A DNA stretch of 64,000 bases from Bradyrhizobium sp. ISRA464 (GCF_029910095.1 NZ_CP094526.1:5456001-5520000), one strand, 5' to 3'. Numbered from the stretch's first letter, positions 9,075 through 17,984 are shown. A program made the numbers and translations. The notes: generated by a model from the letters alone, not told the origin.

Positions 9075-9500
9075 TCAGCAGCGACCAGAACGTTCCTCCA
9101 CGCGCATGCCTATCCTGTGCAGTGTACGTCCGCAGGGCGTGACCTCCACCAGCGCCTCATAGAAGTCGCCGCCCTTGGGATATTGATCGAGCTCGGCTTG
9201 CTTCAGTCGGTAGGCGACCCGAACGTATCGGAGCTTGTTGCCAAGAATAGTGTCGAGGAAAGATTGGCTCGGTGGCGCCCATTCGCAAACGGAGCAGCAA
9301 TCCGGATGCTTCGATAGGTAGGCGTGAGCACTCTCACCGGGAGAGAGATCGCCCATGTTGGATGCTTGGTGCAGGATCGCATTTTCGAACAGCTCCTGCT
9401 GCGAAGCATATCCCCGATGGTAGCAGAACGACGTTACGTTCAGAAACAGGATCGTCGACAGAAAGATCAGTGCAATTCCGATCCACTTTGGCGCCGTCAT
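9075..9500 (-). CDS. small membrane-anchored protein of unknown function
   Basis: 141 residues. ATG 9500 has AGGGA 5 bases upstream. One N-terminal transmembrane or uncleaved signal segment (IGIALIFLSTILFLNVTSF, about 7-25) precedes a soluble domain with four cysteines (HPDCCSVCEW around 66-73 and TPCGRTLHRIG near the end). The Cys-Cys-x2-Cys cluster could bind metal or form disulfides in the periplasm. No family recognised. Codon choice is less GC-biased than that of the neighbours, which may indicate a recent arrival. It sits between two repeat-rich gaps. Confidence 0.65.
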   Translation of the reverse strand: MTAPKWIGIALIFLSTILFLNVTSFCYHRGYASQQELFENAILHQASNMGDLSPGESAHAYLSKHPDCCSVCEWAPPSQSFLDTILGNKLRYVRVAYRLKQAELDQYPKGGDFYEALVEVTPCGRTLHRIGMRVEERSGRC

Positions 9501-9558
9501 GTACTTCCCTGCAACCTGAAGAGCGGGTTAGTCCTACTGCGTCACAAACGTCGCAACC

Positions 9559-9655
9559 CCTCATGGTGAGGAGCGCGGAACGCGCGTCTCGAACCATGAG
9601 GCCCCGTGGCCTACATCCTTCGAGACGCCCTCTTCGCGGTCTCCTCAGGATGAGG
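9559..9655. repeat. dispersed intergenic repeat (CCTCATGGT...ACCATGAGG type)
   Basis: CCTCATGGT (9559-9567) pairs with ACCATGAGG (9593-9601) around GAGGAGCGCGGAACGCGCG; a second half continues with ATCCTTCGAGACG...CTCCTCAGGATGAGG. I recognise it as a repeat common in Bradyrhizobium/Rhodopseudomonas intergenic regions. Confidence 0.65.
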
Positions 9656-9722
9656 AGATACAACATTTATGACGCAGTAAGATTAGCAAAGCGTAACCTG
9701 CCGTTTTGCCTGCGGCAAAGTT

Positions 9723-9754
9723 AGGGTGGGTTACGCCTTCGGCTAACCCACCCT
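9723..9754. repeat. dispersed hairpin repeat AGGGTGGGTTA
   Basis: AGGGTGGGTTA (9723-9733) is the reverse complement of TAACCCACCCT (9744-9754), with a CGCC-TTC-GGC top. It lies just downstream of the dnaE2 stop codon and may also act as its transcript end. Confidence 0.65.
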
Positions 9755-9785
9755 ACGGGACCACCCTACGCTTCCCGCAACTTCG

Positions 9786-12700
9786 TCAATGAAAATCGCG
9801 CGACGGCGGCAGGATGCGGACGTTGCGCGGGTGACGGATTTTTTGCGCCGGCGTATCGGCATGATCGCGGCGGTCGTCGTTGAGCGGCTCGACCAGCGCC
9901 GGGCCTGCCGGCACCGGGTGCTTGCGGCTGAGGGAATCGTTGGCGAGACCGATCAGATCGTGGGAGCGATCGATCATGCGCTGCGCCACCAGATGGGTCA
10001 CCCCTTCCGGGCTGCTCTGGATATAGCCCTCGACCAGGATCAGGCGCGCGCCCATCACCTCTTTCCGGTACTGCTCCATCACCTTCGGCCACACCACGAT
10101 GTTGGCGATGCCGGTCTCGTCCTCCAGCGTCATGAACACGACGCCCTTGGCGCTGCCCGGGCGCTGCCGCACCAGCACCACACCGGCGCAACGAACGCGG
10201 CGGCGATCATTGTCGCGATTGATCTCGTGGCAGGCGACGACGCGCTCCTTCGTGAACATCTCGCGTAGGAACTCCATCGGATGGCCCTTCAGCGACAGAC
10301 GGATGGTCTGATAATCGGCGACCACCTGCTCGGGGCGCGGCATCTCCGGCAGCGGCTTTGCGTTTTCATCCGGCTGCTCGCGCGCCGTCGCCGCCTCGAA
10401 TAACGGCAGCGGCACGTCGTCCGGCAGCCGTCGCACCGCCCACAGCGCCGCGCGGCGATCGAGCCCGAGCGAGCGGAACGCATCGGCGTCCGCCAGCAGG
10501 ATCAGCGCCCGCTTCGGCAGGCCGGTGTCGCGGGCGAAGTCTTCCAGCGAGGTGAAGGGCCGGCGGTTGCGCGCGGCGACGATGCGATCGGCCCAGTCTT
10601 TCTCTTGCTTCACCTCTCCCGCTCGCGGGGGAGGCCGCAGCGCGGATGCGCTGCGGGTGGGGGCTCTCTCCATAATGGGACTCGCGGAGACACCCCCACC
10701 CCAGCCCTCCCCCGCAAGCAGGAGAGGGAGTGCAAGCGTACCCCGGAACGACTGCTGAACTTCCTTCAGCCTCTGCTCGTCCGGATCCAGCCAGTGAAAG
10801 CCGTCGATCTGGCGGAAGCCGAGCCGCACGGCGCAATGATCGCCAACCTTCTCTTCCAGCGTGTTCTGCGCAAAGCTGTAGGAGACGTCGACCTCGCGCA
10901 CCGTGACGCCGTTCTTGCGCGCGTCGCCGACGATCTGCGCCGGCGCGTAAAAGCCCATCGGCTGCGAGTTGAGCAGGCCGCAGCAGAAGGCGTCGGGATG
11001 ATGGTGCTTCAGCCATGATGAGATGTAGACGAGTTGGGCGAAGCTCGCGGCGTGGCTTTCCGGAAAGCCGTAGGAGCCAAAACCCTTGATCTGGTCGAAG
11101 CAGCTTCTGGCGAAGTCCGGCGAGTAGCCGCGCGCGACCATGTTGCCGATCAGCTTGTCCTCGTATTTGCCGATGGTGCCGAGGTTGCGAAAGGTTGCCA
11201 TCGAGCGGCGCAGGCCGTTGGCCTCCTCGGATGAGAAATGTGCCGCCTCGATAGCGATCCGCATCGCCTGCTCCTGGAACAGCGGCACGCCGAGCGTCTT
11301 GTGCAGCACATTGTAGAGTTCGTCCTTGTCGCCCTTGTCCGGCGCTGGCGAGGGATAGGTCACCTTCTCGATGCCGTTCCGCCGGCGCAAGTAAGGATGC
11401 ACCATGTCGCCCTGGATCGGCCCGGGGCGCACGATCGCGACCTCGATCACGAGGTCATAGAACTCTCGCGGCTTCAGGCGCGGCAGCATGTTCATCTGCG
11501 CGCGGCTCTCGACCTGGAACACGCCGAGCGATTCCCCGCGGCACAGCATGTCGTAAACTTTTTCATCGTCCTGCTCGACAGTCGCCAATTCCAAATGCCG
11601 GCCCTTGTGCTTTTCGATCAGGTCGAAGCATTTGCGGATGCAGGTCAGCATGCCCAGCGCCAGCACGTCGACCTTCATCATGCTGAGTGCGTCGACGTCG
11701 TCCTTGTCCCATTCGATGAAGGTGCGGTCGTCCATCGCGGCGTTGCCGATCGGCACATAGGTGTCGAGCCGGTCCTGGGTCAGCACATAGCCGCCGACAT
11801 GCTGCGAGAGGTGACGCGGAAACTCGATCAGCTCGGTGGCGAGCTCGACCGCGAGATTGATCATCGCGTTCTTCGGGTCGAGCCCGGCCTGCCGCACCTG
11901 CATGTCGTTGAGGCCCTTGCCCCAGCTGCCCCACACGGTATCGGCGAGCGCCGCGGTGACGTCCTCGGTCAGCCCGAGCGCCTTGCCGACGTCGCGGATC
12001 GCGCTGCGCGGGCGATAATGGATGACAGTGGCGATAACAGCCGCGCGATGACGGCCATAGCGGCGGTAGACATATTGCATCACCTCCTCGCGCCGCGAAT
12101 GCTCGAAATCGACGTCGATGTCGGGCGGCTCCAGCCGCTCCTTGGAGATGAAGCGCTCGAACAGCAGATCGACCTTGGTCGGATCGACCGAGGTGATGCC
12201 GAGCACATAGCAGACCGCCGAATTCGCCGCCGAGCCGCGCCCTTGGCACAGAATGCCCTGGCTGCGCGCATAGTGCACGATGTCGTGCACGGTGAGGAAG
12301 TAATGCGCGTATTTCAGCTCGGCGATCAGCGCGAGCTCTTTTTTGAGAGTGGCGTGAAGCTTGGTGTCGATGTTGGCCACACCGCCGAAATATTTGTCGA
12401 CGCCGGCCCAGGTCAGGTCCTCCAGATGCTGCTGCGCGGTCTTGCCCGGCGGCACCGGCTCGTCGGGATACTGGTATTTGAGCTGGTCGAGCGAGAAGGT
12501 GATGCGCTCGGCAAAGCGCATGGTTTCCGCGATCGCGTCGGGCAGATCGCGGAACAGCCGCACCATTTCATGCGCGGGCTTGAGATGGCGCTCGGCATTG
12601 GCCTCGAGCCTGCGGCCGACCGCCTCGATCGTGGTCTTCTCGCGGATGCAGGTCAGCACGTCCTGCAGCGGACGGCGCGCCGGATGGTGATAGAGCACCT

Positions 12701-13292
12701 CGTTGGTGGCGAGCAGCGGCACATCGGCCTCGGCGGCAAGCCCATGCAACTGTGCGAGGCGGCGCCTGTCGTCGCCGCGATAGAGCAGGCTTGCCGCGAG
12801 CCAGACGCCGTCGGCCGCGCTCTCCTTCAACCGTGCGAGCAGATCAAGCGCCTGCGCCGGATTGAAGCGATGCGGCAGCGCCAGCACCAGGAGCTGGCCT
12901 TCGGCGTAGTCGAGCAGGTCGGACAGTTTCAGATGACACTCGCCCTTCTCGATGCGCACGATGTCGTTGCCGCGGTTGCCGCGGGTCAACAACTGGCACA
13001 GCCGGCCGTAAGCGGCGCGGTCGCGCGGATAGACCAGGATGTCGGGTGCGCCGTCGATGAAGACGATGCGGGCGCCGATCAGGAGCTTGGGCGGATGCTT
13101 GACCTCGGAATTATCGAGCTCCTTCCAGGCGCGCACCACGCCGGCCAGCGTGTTGTGATCGGCGATGCCGATCACGGGAATTCCGAGCTCGCTCGCCTGA
13201 TGCACATAAGCGCGCGGATCGGAGCCGCCGCGCAGGAAGGAGAAGTTGCTGGTGATGCCGATCTCGGCATAATCTGGTACAGGCCGGCTCAT
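9786..13292 (-). CDS. dnaE2: error-prone DNA polymerase III alpha subunit DnaE2 (ImuC)
   Basis: 1168 residues, C-family polymerase, cytoplasmic, does translesion synthesis in SOS mutagenesis with ImuA and ImuB. An N-terminal PHP domain (EIGITSNFSFLRGGSDPRAYV; GIADHNTLAGVVRAW) leads into the palm, with GRGSAANSAVCYVLGIT and, near residue 390, the PDIDVDF motif carrying catalytic aspartates. The OB-fold region near the end has VRCAGVVLVRQRPGSAKGVVF. The start overlaps the imuB stop as ATGA, so the two are translationally coupled. Length exceeds the usual 1080-1100 because about 45 residues at 850-895 (LPLLLAGEGWGGG ... RPPPRAGEV) are encoded by two palindromic elements, inserted in frame without breaking the gene. 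Regulated through the LexA box upstream of imuA. Confidence 0.97.
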   Translation of the reverse strand: MSRPVPDYAEIGITSNFSFLRGGSDPRAYVHQASELGIPVIGIADHNTLAGVVRAWKELDNSEVKHPPKLLIGARIVFIDGAPDILVYPRDRAAYGRLCQLLTRGNRGNDIVRIEKGECHLKLSDLLDYAEGQLLVLALPHRFNPAQALDLLARLKESAADGVWLAASLLYRGDDRRRLAQLHGLAAEADVPLLATNEVLYHHPARRPLQDVLTCIREKTTIEAVGRRLEANAERHLKPAHEMVRLFRDLPDAIAETMRFAERITFSLDQLKYQYPDEPVPPGKTAQQHLEDLTWAGVDKYFGGVANIDTKLHATLKKELALIAELKYAHYFLTVHDIVHYARSQGILCQGRGSAANSAVCYVLGITSVDPTKVDLLFERFISKERLEPPDIDVDFEHSRREEVMQYVYRRYGRHRAAVIATVIHYRPRSAIRDVGKALGLTEDVTAALADTVWGSWGKGLNDMQVRQAGLDPKNAMINLAVELATELIEFPRHLSQHVGGYVLTQDRLDTYVPIGNAAMDDRTFIEWDKDDVDALSMMKVDVLALGMLTCIRKCFDLIEKHKGRHLELATVEQDDEKVYDMLCRGESLGVFQVESRAQMNMLPRLKPREFYDLVIEVAIVRPGPIQGDMVHPYLRRRNGIEKVTYPSPAPDKGDKDELYNVLHKTLGVPLFQEQAMRIAIEAAHFSSEEANGLRRSMATFRNLGTIGKYEDKLIGNMVARGYSPDFARSCFDQIKGFGSYGFPESHAASFAQLVYISSWLKHHHPDAFCCGLLNSQPMGFYAPAQIVGDARKNGVTVREVDVSYSFAQNTLEEKVGDHCAVRLGFRQIDGFHWLDPDEQRLKEVQQSFRGTLALPLLLAGEGWGGGVSASPIMERAPTRSASALRPPPRAGEVKQEKDWADRIVAARNRRPFTSLEDFARDTGLPKRALILLADADAFRSLGLDRRAALWAVRRLPDDVPLPLFEAATAREQPDENAKPLPEMPRPEQVVADYQTIRLSLKGHPMEFLREMFTKERVVACHEINRDNDRRRVRCAGVVLVRQRPGSAKGVVFMTLEDETGIANIVVWPKVMEQYRKEVMGARLILVEGYIQSSPEGVTHLVAQRMIDRSHDLIGLANDSLSRKHPVPAGPALVEPLNDDRRDHADTPAQKIRHPRNVRILPPSRDFH
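10613..10728. repeat. two palindromic elements inserted in frame inside dnaE2
   Basis: CCTCTCCCGC/GCGGGGGAGG (10613-10634) and CCCTCCCCC-GCAAGC-AGGAGAGGG (10705-10728) face each other, with an extra hairpin CCGCAGCG/CGCTGCGG (10635-10656) between them. They encode residues about 850-895 of DnaE2, a Pro/Gly-rich stretch absent from the family core. Confidence 0.85.
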
Positions 13293-15118
13293 GCGAACAG
13301 CCCGTGCACATACCAGTTGGCGGGAACGGGCTTGCCGTCTTCGTCTCTCAGCTCGCTCTCATAGAGACCGTCGCGGAAGATCCAGAAGCGCTGGCCCTCG
13401 GCATCCTCGACGCGGAAATAATCGCGGGTCAGCGATTGGCCGTCCTGCTTCCACCATTCCATCGCAATGCGCTCGGGGCCCTCGGCCCGCACCACCTCAT
13501 GCCGCGCGCGGCGCCAGGTGAACTGATGCGGCGGGCCGTCCGGCACGGTCGCGAACGGCACCTTGATCAGCTCGGGCCGGTCGAACAGCCGCAAGGGACG
13601 CAGCGGCGGCTCGCCCGCAACGCGCTCCGGCCAGGCGGCCGCGCTCGCGGCTGCAAGGTGATGCTGCGCCGGCACGGCGAGCGCGGCGCGCTCGGGGATG
13701 TGGCTCTCCAGCGGCAGATGCACGACGACGCGCTTGCCGCCGATGCGGGCGGCGATGCGGTCGATCAGCGCGGATACCTCGTCGCTGTCATGGACAGTGG
13801 CGTCGAGATCGCGCTGCTGCTGTACCACGAGCTCGGTGCGGCCGGCGGCGAGACGAATGAGATCGAAGCCGAAGCCGGGATCGAGCGGATCGTTGAGCGC
13901 ATCGAGCCGCTCACGGAACAGGCGGTCGATCATCTCCGGCCGCGTCACCGGACGCCCGGTCTCGACCACGATCGAGCGCACCGCGCCGTCGGTGCGGAAG
14001 AAGCTCGCCTCCAATTGCCGCGCGCCCTTGCCCTGCTTGTCCATCGCCGCGACCAGCATCCGGGCGAGGTTTTGCAGCGTCAGCGCGATCACGGTGTCGG
14101 TCGCGATCGGTTCGGGGAAACGCTTCTCCACGATGTAATCCGGCAGCGGCTTGCGCGGGCTGATCGGGGCATCGCCCTGCCCCAGCGCATGACTGAGCAG
14201 CGTGGTGAACGCGGCGCCGAACCGCGCCGAGATCTCATGTGGTGCGCGCGCGGCGACATCGCCGATGGTCTTCAAGCCGGCGCGACGCAGGCCGGTCGTG
14301 ATCGCGGCATCGGCGCCGAGCGCGGACACCGGCAGCGGACCGACGGCCTCGGCCTCCTCGCCATCGGCTGTGATTTTCCCCGAGGCATGCCGCGTCAGCG
14401 TGCGCGCCGCAATCGAGGTGCCTGATATCGCGGCACTAACGGCAAAGCCGCGGCGGCTCAGCGCGTTCGTCGCGATCTGCAGCAGCGCGCGCTCGCCGCC
14501 GAACAGATGCGCGCAGCCGGTGATATCGAGAAACAGGCCGTAAGGCGGATCGAGCGCCACCAGCGGCGTGAAGCGGTCGCACCAGTCGGCGATGTCGTTC
14601 AGCGTCTTCAGATCGGCGACGGGATCCGCGTCGTAGACGGTCAGCTCCGGGCAGATCGCGCGGGCGTTGGCGAGCGGCAGCCCGATCGACAGCCCCGCGC
14701 GCACCGCGGCCTCGTCGATGGCGTGGAGCAGGATCGCGTTGTGATCCTTTGCGACCACGACGCTAGGTGCCACTTGCGCTTCTGTCTCATTCTCTCCCCC
14801 CTTGCGGGGGAGGGGCAGGGAGAGGGGCAAGCCACATACGCCGGCGTCCGTGGTACCGCTCTCTCCAACTCTCCCCCGCAAGGGGGGAGAGAGCCCTGCC
14901 ACCTCCCGAGTGGAAACTCTCTCCTCACGAAGAGCATCGCTCGTGGCGAGACCCCCACCCCAACCCTCCCCCGCAAGCGGGAGAGGGAGCCCGACGACCT
15001 CCCGAGCGTCAACTTGCGAGACGCTGCGCTGTGCGAGCTTCCGCTTGATGCGGTCGATGGGCAGGCGTGGCAGCCACAGGCTGAGGATACGCCGACGGTT
15101 CACTGAATTGGCACTCAT
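13289..15118 (-). CDS. imuB: ImuB, Y-family-like mutasome protein
   Basis: 609 residues from ATG 15118 (MSANSVNRRRILSLWLPRLPIDRIKR); an upstream in-frame ATG at 15157 gives an atypical extra 13 residues. It is a catalytically degenerate Y-family polymerase: the little-finger and palm outline is present (AIDEAAVRAGLSIGLPLANARAICPEL, LDPPYGLFLDITGCAHLFGG), but the acidic pair of active polymerases is not obvious. The family acts as hub between the beta clamp, ImuA and DnaE2 during SOS lesion bypass. It overlaps imuA by 110 bases at its start and dnaE2 by 4 at its end. Residues about 35-115 are an insertion built from three palindromic elements (LPLPLAGEGWGGG, LSPPLRGRVGESG, LSLPLPRKGGE), right after the first strand. 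Confidence 0.95.
   Translation of the reverse strand: MSANSVNRRRILSLWLPRLPIDRIKRKLAQRSVSQVDAREVVGLPLPLAGEGWGGGLATSDALREERVSTREVAGLSPPLRGRVGESGTTDAGVCGLPLSLPLPRKGGENETEAQVAPSVVVAKDHNAILLHAIDEAAVRAGLSIGLPLANARAICPELTVYDADPVADLKTLNDIADWCDRFTPLVALDPPYGLFLDITGCAHLFGGERALLQIATNALSRRGFAVSAAISGTSIAARTLTRHASGKITADGEEAEAVGPLPVSALGADAAITTGLRRAGLKTIGDVAARAPHEISARFGAAFTTLLSHALGQGDAPISPRKPLPDYIVEKRFPEPIATDTVIALTLQNLARMLVAAMDKQGKGARQLEASFFRTDGAVRSIVVETGRPVTRPEMIDRLFRERLDALNDPLDPGFGFDLIRLAAGRTELVVQQQRDLDATVHDSDEVSALIDRIAARIGGKRVVVHLPLESHIPERAALAVPAQHHLAAASAAAWPERVAGEPPLRPLRLFDRPELIKVPFATVPDGPPHQFTWRRARHEVVRAEGPERIAMEWWKQDGQSLTRDYFRVEDAEGQRFWIFRDGLYESELRDEDGKPVPANWYVHGLFA
14792..14987. repeat. three palindromic elements in tandem inside imuB
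   Basis: Cores: CTCCCCC-CTTGC-GGGGGAG within 14792-14820, CTCTCCCCC-GCAAG-GGGGGAGAG (14869-14891) and CCCTCCCCC-GCAAGC-GGGAGAGGG (14964-14987). All three are read through in the imuB frame and code for repeated Pro/Leu/Gly-rich peptides. Confidence 0.85.
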
Positions 15119-15803
15119 CACATTTCCATTCCATGATCCATCGCCCGACCGGGCCATGACGATTGCGCACGAGTTCGGCGTCGAAGCGCGGCGCGCCCCA
15201 GGCGCTGGCGGCGGTGCCGGGCGGCGAATGCGCCGCGCGCACGATCCAGCGCGTCTCCGCGGTCGAGGGGATCGGGCTCGCCGCGATCCGCAGCACCAGC
15301 GCGGTGACGCCGGAGGCCTGCGCGGCCAAGGTCAATTTGCGGCTGGCGACGAGATCGAGCTGGCGCACATTGCCCCAGACCTCGAGCACGACCGCGCCCA
15401 GCGCATCGCAGGCGAGCGCGTCAGCCGTGGTGCGCAACGCGGCATCGACATCGGCGGCGCGCACCGTGACGAGCAGGCGCGGATCGAGGCCGAGCTCGGC
15501 AAGCCCGCTCATCGACAACGCGCCGCTTTCGCGATCGGAGAAATCCTGCCGCACCCAGACCAGCGGCTTGCGCGGTGACATCCGTCCGGCGAGCCCCGCG
15601 ATGAAGCCGGTCGCGGCCCCGCCCTGATGGCCGCTCGCGAACACCTCATGCAGCACTGCGGGCGCAAGTCCGCCGCGCAGCATCGCATCCGCGCCCACAT
15701 GCCCGAGCGAGACGCGGTTCAGTATGTTCGCATCCGATGGCGCCTCGATGCGCGCGATGCTGCCGCGCAAGGATGCAAGCGTGCTCATGCGTGCGCCGTT
15801 CAT
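15009..15803 (-). CDS. imuA: ImuA, SOS mutagenesis accessory protein
   Basis: 264 residues from ATG 15803, chosen because AGGAG lies 7 bases upstream; M6 (STLASLRGSIARIE) is the alternative. RecA/SulA-like ImuA of alphaproteobacteria: LAPAVLHEVFASGHQGGAATGFIAGLAGRM in the position of the nucleotide-binding segment, then PLVWVRQDFSDRESGALSMSGLAELGLDPRLLVTVRAAD. It works with ImuB and DnaE2 in damage-induced mutagenesis. It is the first gene of the cassette and lies directly behind the LexA box. The last roughly 35 codons overlap the start of imuB in another frame, an unusually long overlap. Confidence 0.93.
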   Translation of the reverse strand: MNGARMSTLASLRGSIARIEAPSDANILNRVSLGHVGADAMLRGGLAPAVLHEVFASGHQGGAATGFIAGLAGRMSPRKPLVWVRQDFSDRESGALSMSGLAELGLDPRLLVTVRAADVDAALRTTADALACDALGAVVLEVWGNVRQLDLVASRKLTLAAQASGVTALVLRIAASPIPSTAETRWIVRAAHSPPGTAASAWGAPRFDAELVRNRHGPVGRWIMEWKCDECQFSEPSAYPQPVAATPAHRPHQAEARTAQRLAS

Positions 15804-15875
15804 AGCGCCGCTCCTTCCCAACCAAGATTTGAAGCCGTCACCGGTCTGAACAGAGAACCAGGGTCTGGCTCATTT

Positions 15876-15890
15876 GTTCATGATATGTTC
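15876..15890. promoter_or_regulatory. LexA operator (SOS box) shared by imuA-imuB-dnaE2 and the UdgX gene
   Basis: GTTC-ATGATAT-GTTC fits the alphaproteobacterial LexA consensus GTTC-N7-GTTC exactly. It lies 73 bases before the imuA start on the minus strand and 170 bases before the udgX-type gene on the plus strand, in a locally AT-rich stretch. Confidence 0.9.
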
Positions 15891-16060
15891 TAATATAAAG
15901 CTAACAGGACCGGCGGAGTCAATCGGATTGGTGGGATCGCCGATTCATGAGCGGAATCAAGGGGATTCAAGCGCGTCGACGCGGCCCGTGCAGCCTCTCC
16001 CTGGCGTCACCGGACGCGCGGGCCCTGAAATGACGGCGAGACGAAAACGGAGCAGATCGC

Positions 16061-17488
16061 ATGCATATCATCATGCTCGACAGCGACACCGATTTCGAAG
16101 GCTGGCGCAAGGCCGCGCGACGACTGGCGCTGAATGACGTAAGGCCATCTGATGTCGCGTGGACGGTGAGCGGCGAGACCGAACTATTTTCGTCATCTCA
16201 CGCGAACGACCTGCCCGATGCGCCGCATGCGACGTTCAACGTCCCCGCCAGCTTCGTCGAGCTGGCAAGGACCGCGATCCTGCATCGTCATGACGAACGC
16301 TTCGCCCTGCTCTATCGCATCCTGTGGCGGCTGCGCAGCCATCACGATCTGCTCAGCGCGACGACCGATCCCGAGGTCGCCGAGGTCAACGCGATGGCGC
16401 GCGCGGTCTATCGCGACATGGACAGGATGCACGCGCTTGTGCGCTTCCGCGAAATCGGTCGCGAGCACAAGGCGCATTACGTCGCCTGGTTCGAGCCGGA
16501 GCATCACATCGTCGAGCTCGCCGCGCCCTTCTTCGCCAGCCGCTTCGCCGACATGCCGTGGTCGATCCTGACCCCCGACGTCTGCGCGCATTGGGATGGG
16601 CATGCGATCTCGATCACCTCCGGCGTCGACAAATCCGAAGTGCCGACCGAGGAGCGGCTCGAAGAGATCTGGCGGCGTCATTACAGCGGTCTCTTCAATC
16701 CCGCACGGCTGAAAGTGATGGAGATGCCGCAGGCCTATTGGAGGAACCTGCCCGAGGACTCGATCATTAAGCCCTTGCTCGAAGACGCGATGCGGATGAC
16801 GAGCGGCGCCTTCATCGCAAACAAGGCGGCGAAACCGCAGGCGCCGCAAAAACCGCAGGACACGCCGATGGCCCGCAGAGACGCCCACGACACGATCGCG
16901 ACGCTACGCGCCGAAGCCGCCGATTGCCGGGCCTGCCCGCTGTGGAAGGATGCAACCCAGACCGTGTTCGGCGAAGGGCCGCAAAGCGCAACCCTGATGC
17001 TGGTCGGCGAGCAGCCCGGCGACAAGGAAGATCTCGCCGGCAAGCCGTTCGTCGGTCCGGCCGGATTGATGCTCGATCGCGCGCTGGAGGAGGCCGGCAT
17101 CGACCGCGGCAAGGTCTACATCACCAATGCGGTGAAGCATTTCAAATTCGTGCCGCGCGGCAAGATCCGGCTGCATCAGAAGCCGAGCACGCCGGAAATC
17201 CGCGCCTGCCGTCAATGGTACGAGCGTGAATTGGCGGCCATCAAACCGGAACTGGTGGTGGCGCTCGGCGCGACGGCCGCACAGGGCGTGCTCGGCAAGA
17301 TCACGCCGATCAACAGGAACCGCGGCCGCCTGATCGACCATGATGGAACCAAGGTGCTGGTCACCGTGCATCCCTCCTATCTGCTGCGGCTGCCCGATGA
17401 GGAGGCCAAGGCGAAGGAATATCAACGCTTTGTCGACGACCTGAAAATCGCGGCCGGCTTGCTGCGCCGTTCCGCTCGCGCGGCCTGA
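16061..17488 (+). CDS. DUF4130 - UdgX fusion: uracil-DNA-crosslinking glycosylase family protein
   Basis: 475 residues; ATG 16061 has GGAG 8 bases upstream. Residues 1-245 are a DUF4130-type domain (ILHRHDERFALLYRILWRL, VYRDMDRMHALVRFRE, PWSILTPD). After a Pro/Gln/Ala linker (255-270) comes a family-4-like uracil-DNA glycosylase domain of UdgX type: DCRACPLW (Cys289, Cys292) and RACRQWY (Cys383) as Fe-S ligand candidates, GEQPGDKED at 316-324, FVGPAG, and HPSYLLR at 437-443. RGKIRLHQKP (366-375) matches the UdgX-specific loop whose histidine, here His372, forms the covalent bond to the abasic sugar in characterised UdgX. It would lock onto uracil-containing DNA. The LexA box upstream suggests damage induction. 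Confidence 0.9.
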   Translation: MHIIMLDSDTDFEGWRKAARRLALNDVRPSDVAWTVSGETELFSSSHANDLPDAPHATFNVPASFVELARTAILHRHDERFALLYRILWRLRSHHDLLSATTDPEVAEVNAMARAVYRDMDRMHALVRFREIGREHKAHYVAWFEPEHHIVELAAPFFASRFADMPWSILTPDVCAHWDGHAISITSGVDKSEVPTEERLEEIWRRHYSGLFNPARLKVMEMPQAYWRNLPEDSIIKPLLEDAMRMTSGAFIANKAAKPQAPQKPQDTPMARRDAHDTIATLRAEAADCRACPLWKDATQTVFGEGPQSATLMLVGEQPGDKEDLAGKPFVGPAGLMLDRALEEAGIDRGKVYITNAVKHFKFVPRGKIRLHQKPSTPEIRACRQWYERELAAIKPELVVALGATAAQGVLGKITPINRNRGRLIDHDGTKVLVTVHPSYLLRLPDEEAKAKEYQRFVDDLKIAAGLLRRSARAA

Positions 17489-17984
17489 TGTGCCCGCGCA
17501 ACAACTCGTCCCCGAAATTCACACCTTGATGTGAAAAATCAGAAACAGGCCGAGAAAAATCTACAACCTTTAATTGATCCATGATAGTATCACAGGCTCA
17601 ATAGGCATTGGGCGTCATGTTCACGCCATGACGTACCCTGAGGCCAGCGCGCTGCGCGGTTCGACTAGCCCCAACCGCGTGGCGCGCGACCTCTACCCGT
17701 CGGCCCGCCGGATCCTTTGGCCATACGCTGCCTGACCCTTCCAACGCAGCCTCCGCGATTTCCTGGTCCGCAAGACGCAGTCCGCACCGGCGTCTGCAAT
17801 CAGTGACGTTTGTTACTGATGTTACTGAAGATTGCCGCGCCTGAAATCTTCAGGGCTTGTGCATGGATTGCATTGCAAGCAATGACTCGACCCACGCCAT
17901 TATGGCCGACCGGCCACGCCGGATTTCAATTGCCTGTCATATGCATTGATCAAAATCGGCGCCATTGGGAATAGGAGATTACCA
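17489..17984. other. intergenic region before the phosphate transporter
   Basis: No gene seen in 496 bases. Inverted repeats: TTCACA-CCTTGA-TGTGAA (17518-17535), which is followed by AAAAA and could end the udgX transcript, and CGTCATG-TTCACGC-CATGACG (17613-17633). GTTACTGAT/GTTACTGAA is a direct repeat at 17812-17829. A single CTGTCAT (17934-17940) resembles a Pho-box half-site, but its second half is missing. Confidence 0.4.

Noticed and set aside
11238..13364. Plus-strand open frame (about 708 codons) across dnaE2
   Set aside because: Antisense of dnaE2, no recognisable domain, no ribosome site.
14792..14987. CRISPR-like repeat array
   Set aside because: The three palindromes differ in sequence and spacing and are translated as part of imuB.
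17934..17951. Pho box before the PiT gene
   Set aside because: Only one CTGTCAT half-site; the second half (ATTGATC) does not match.
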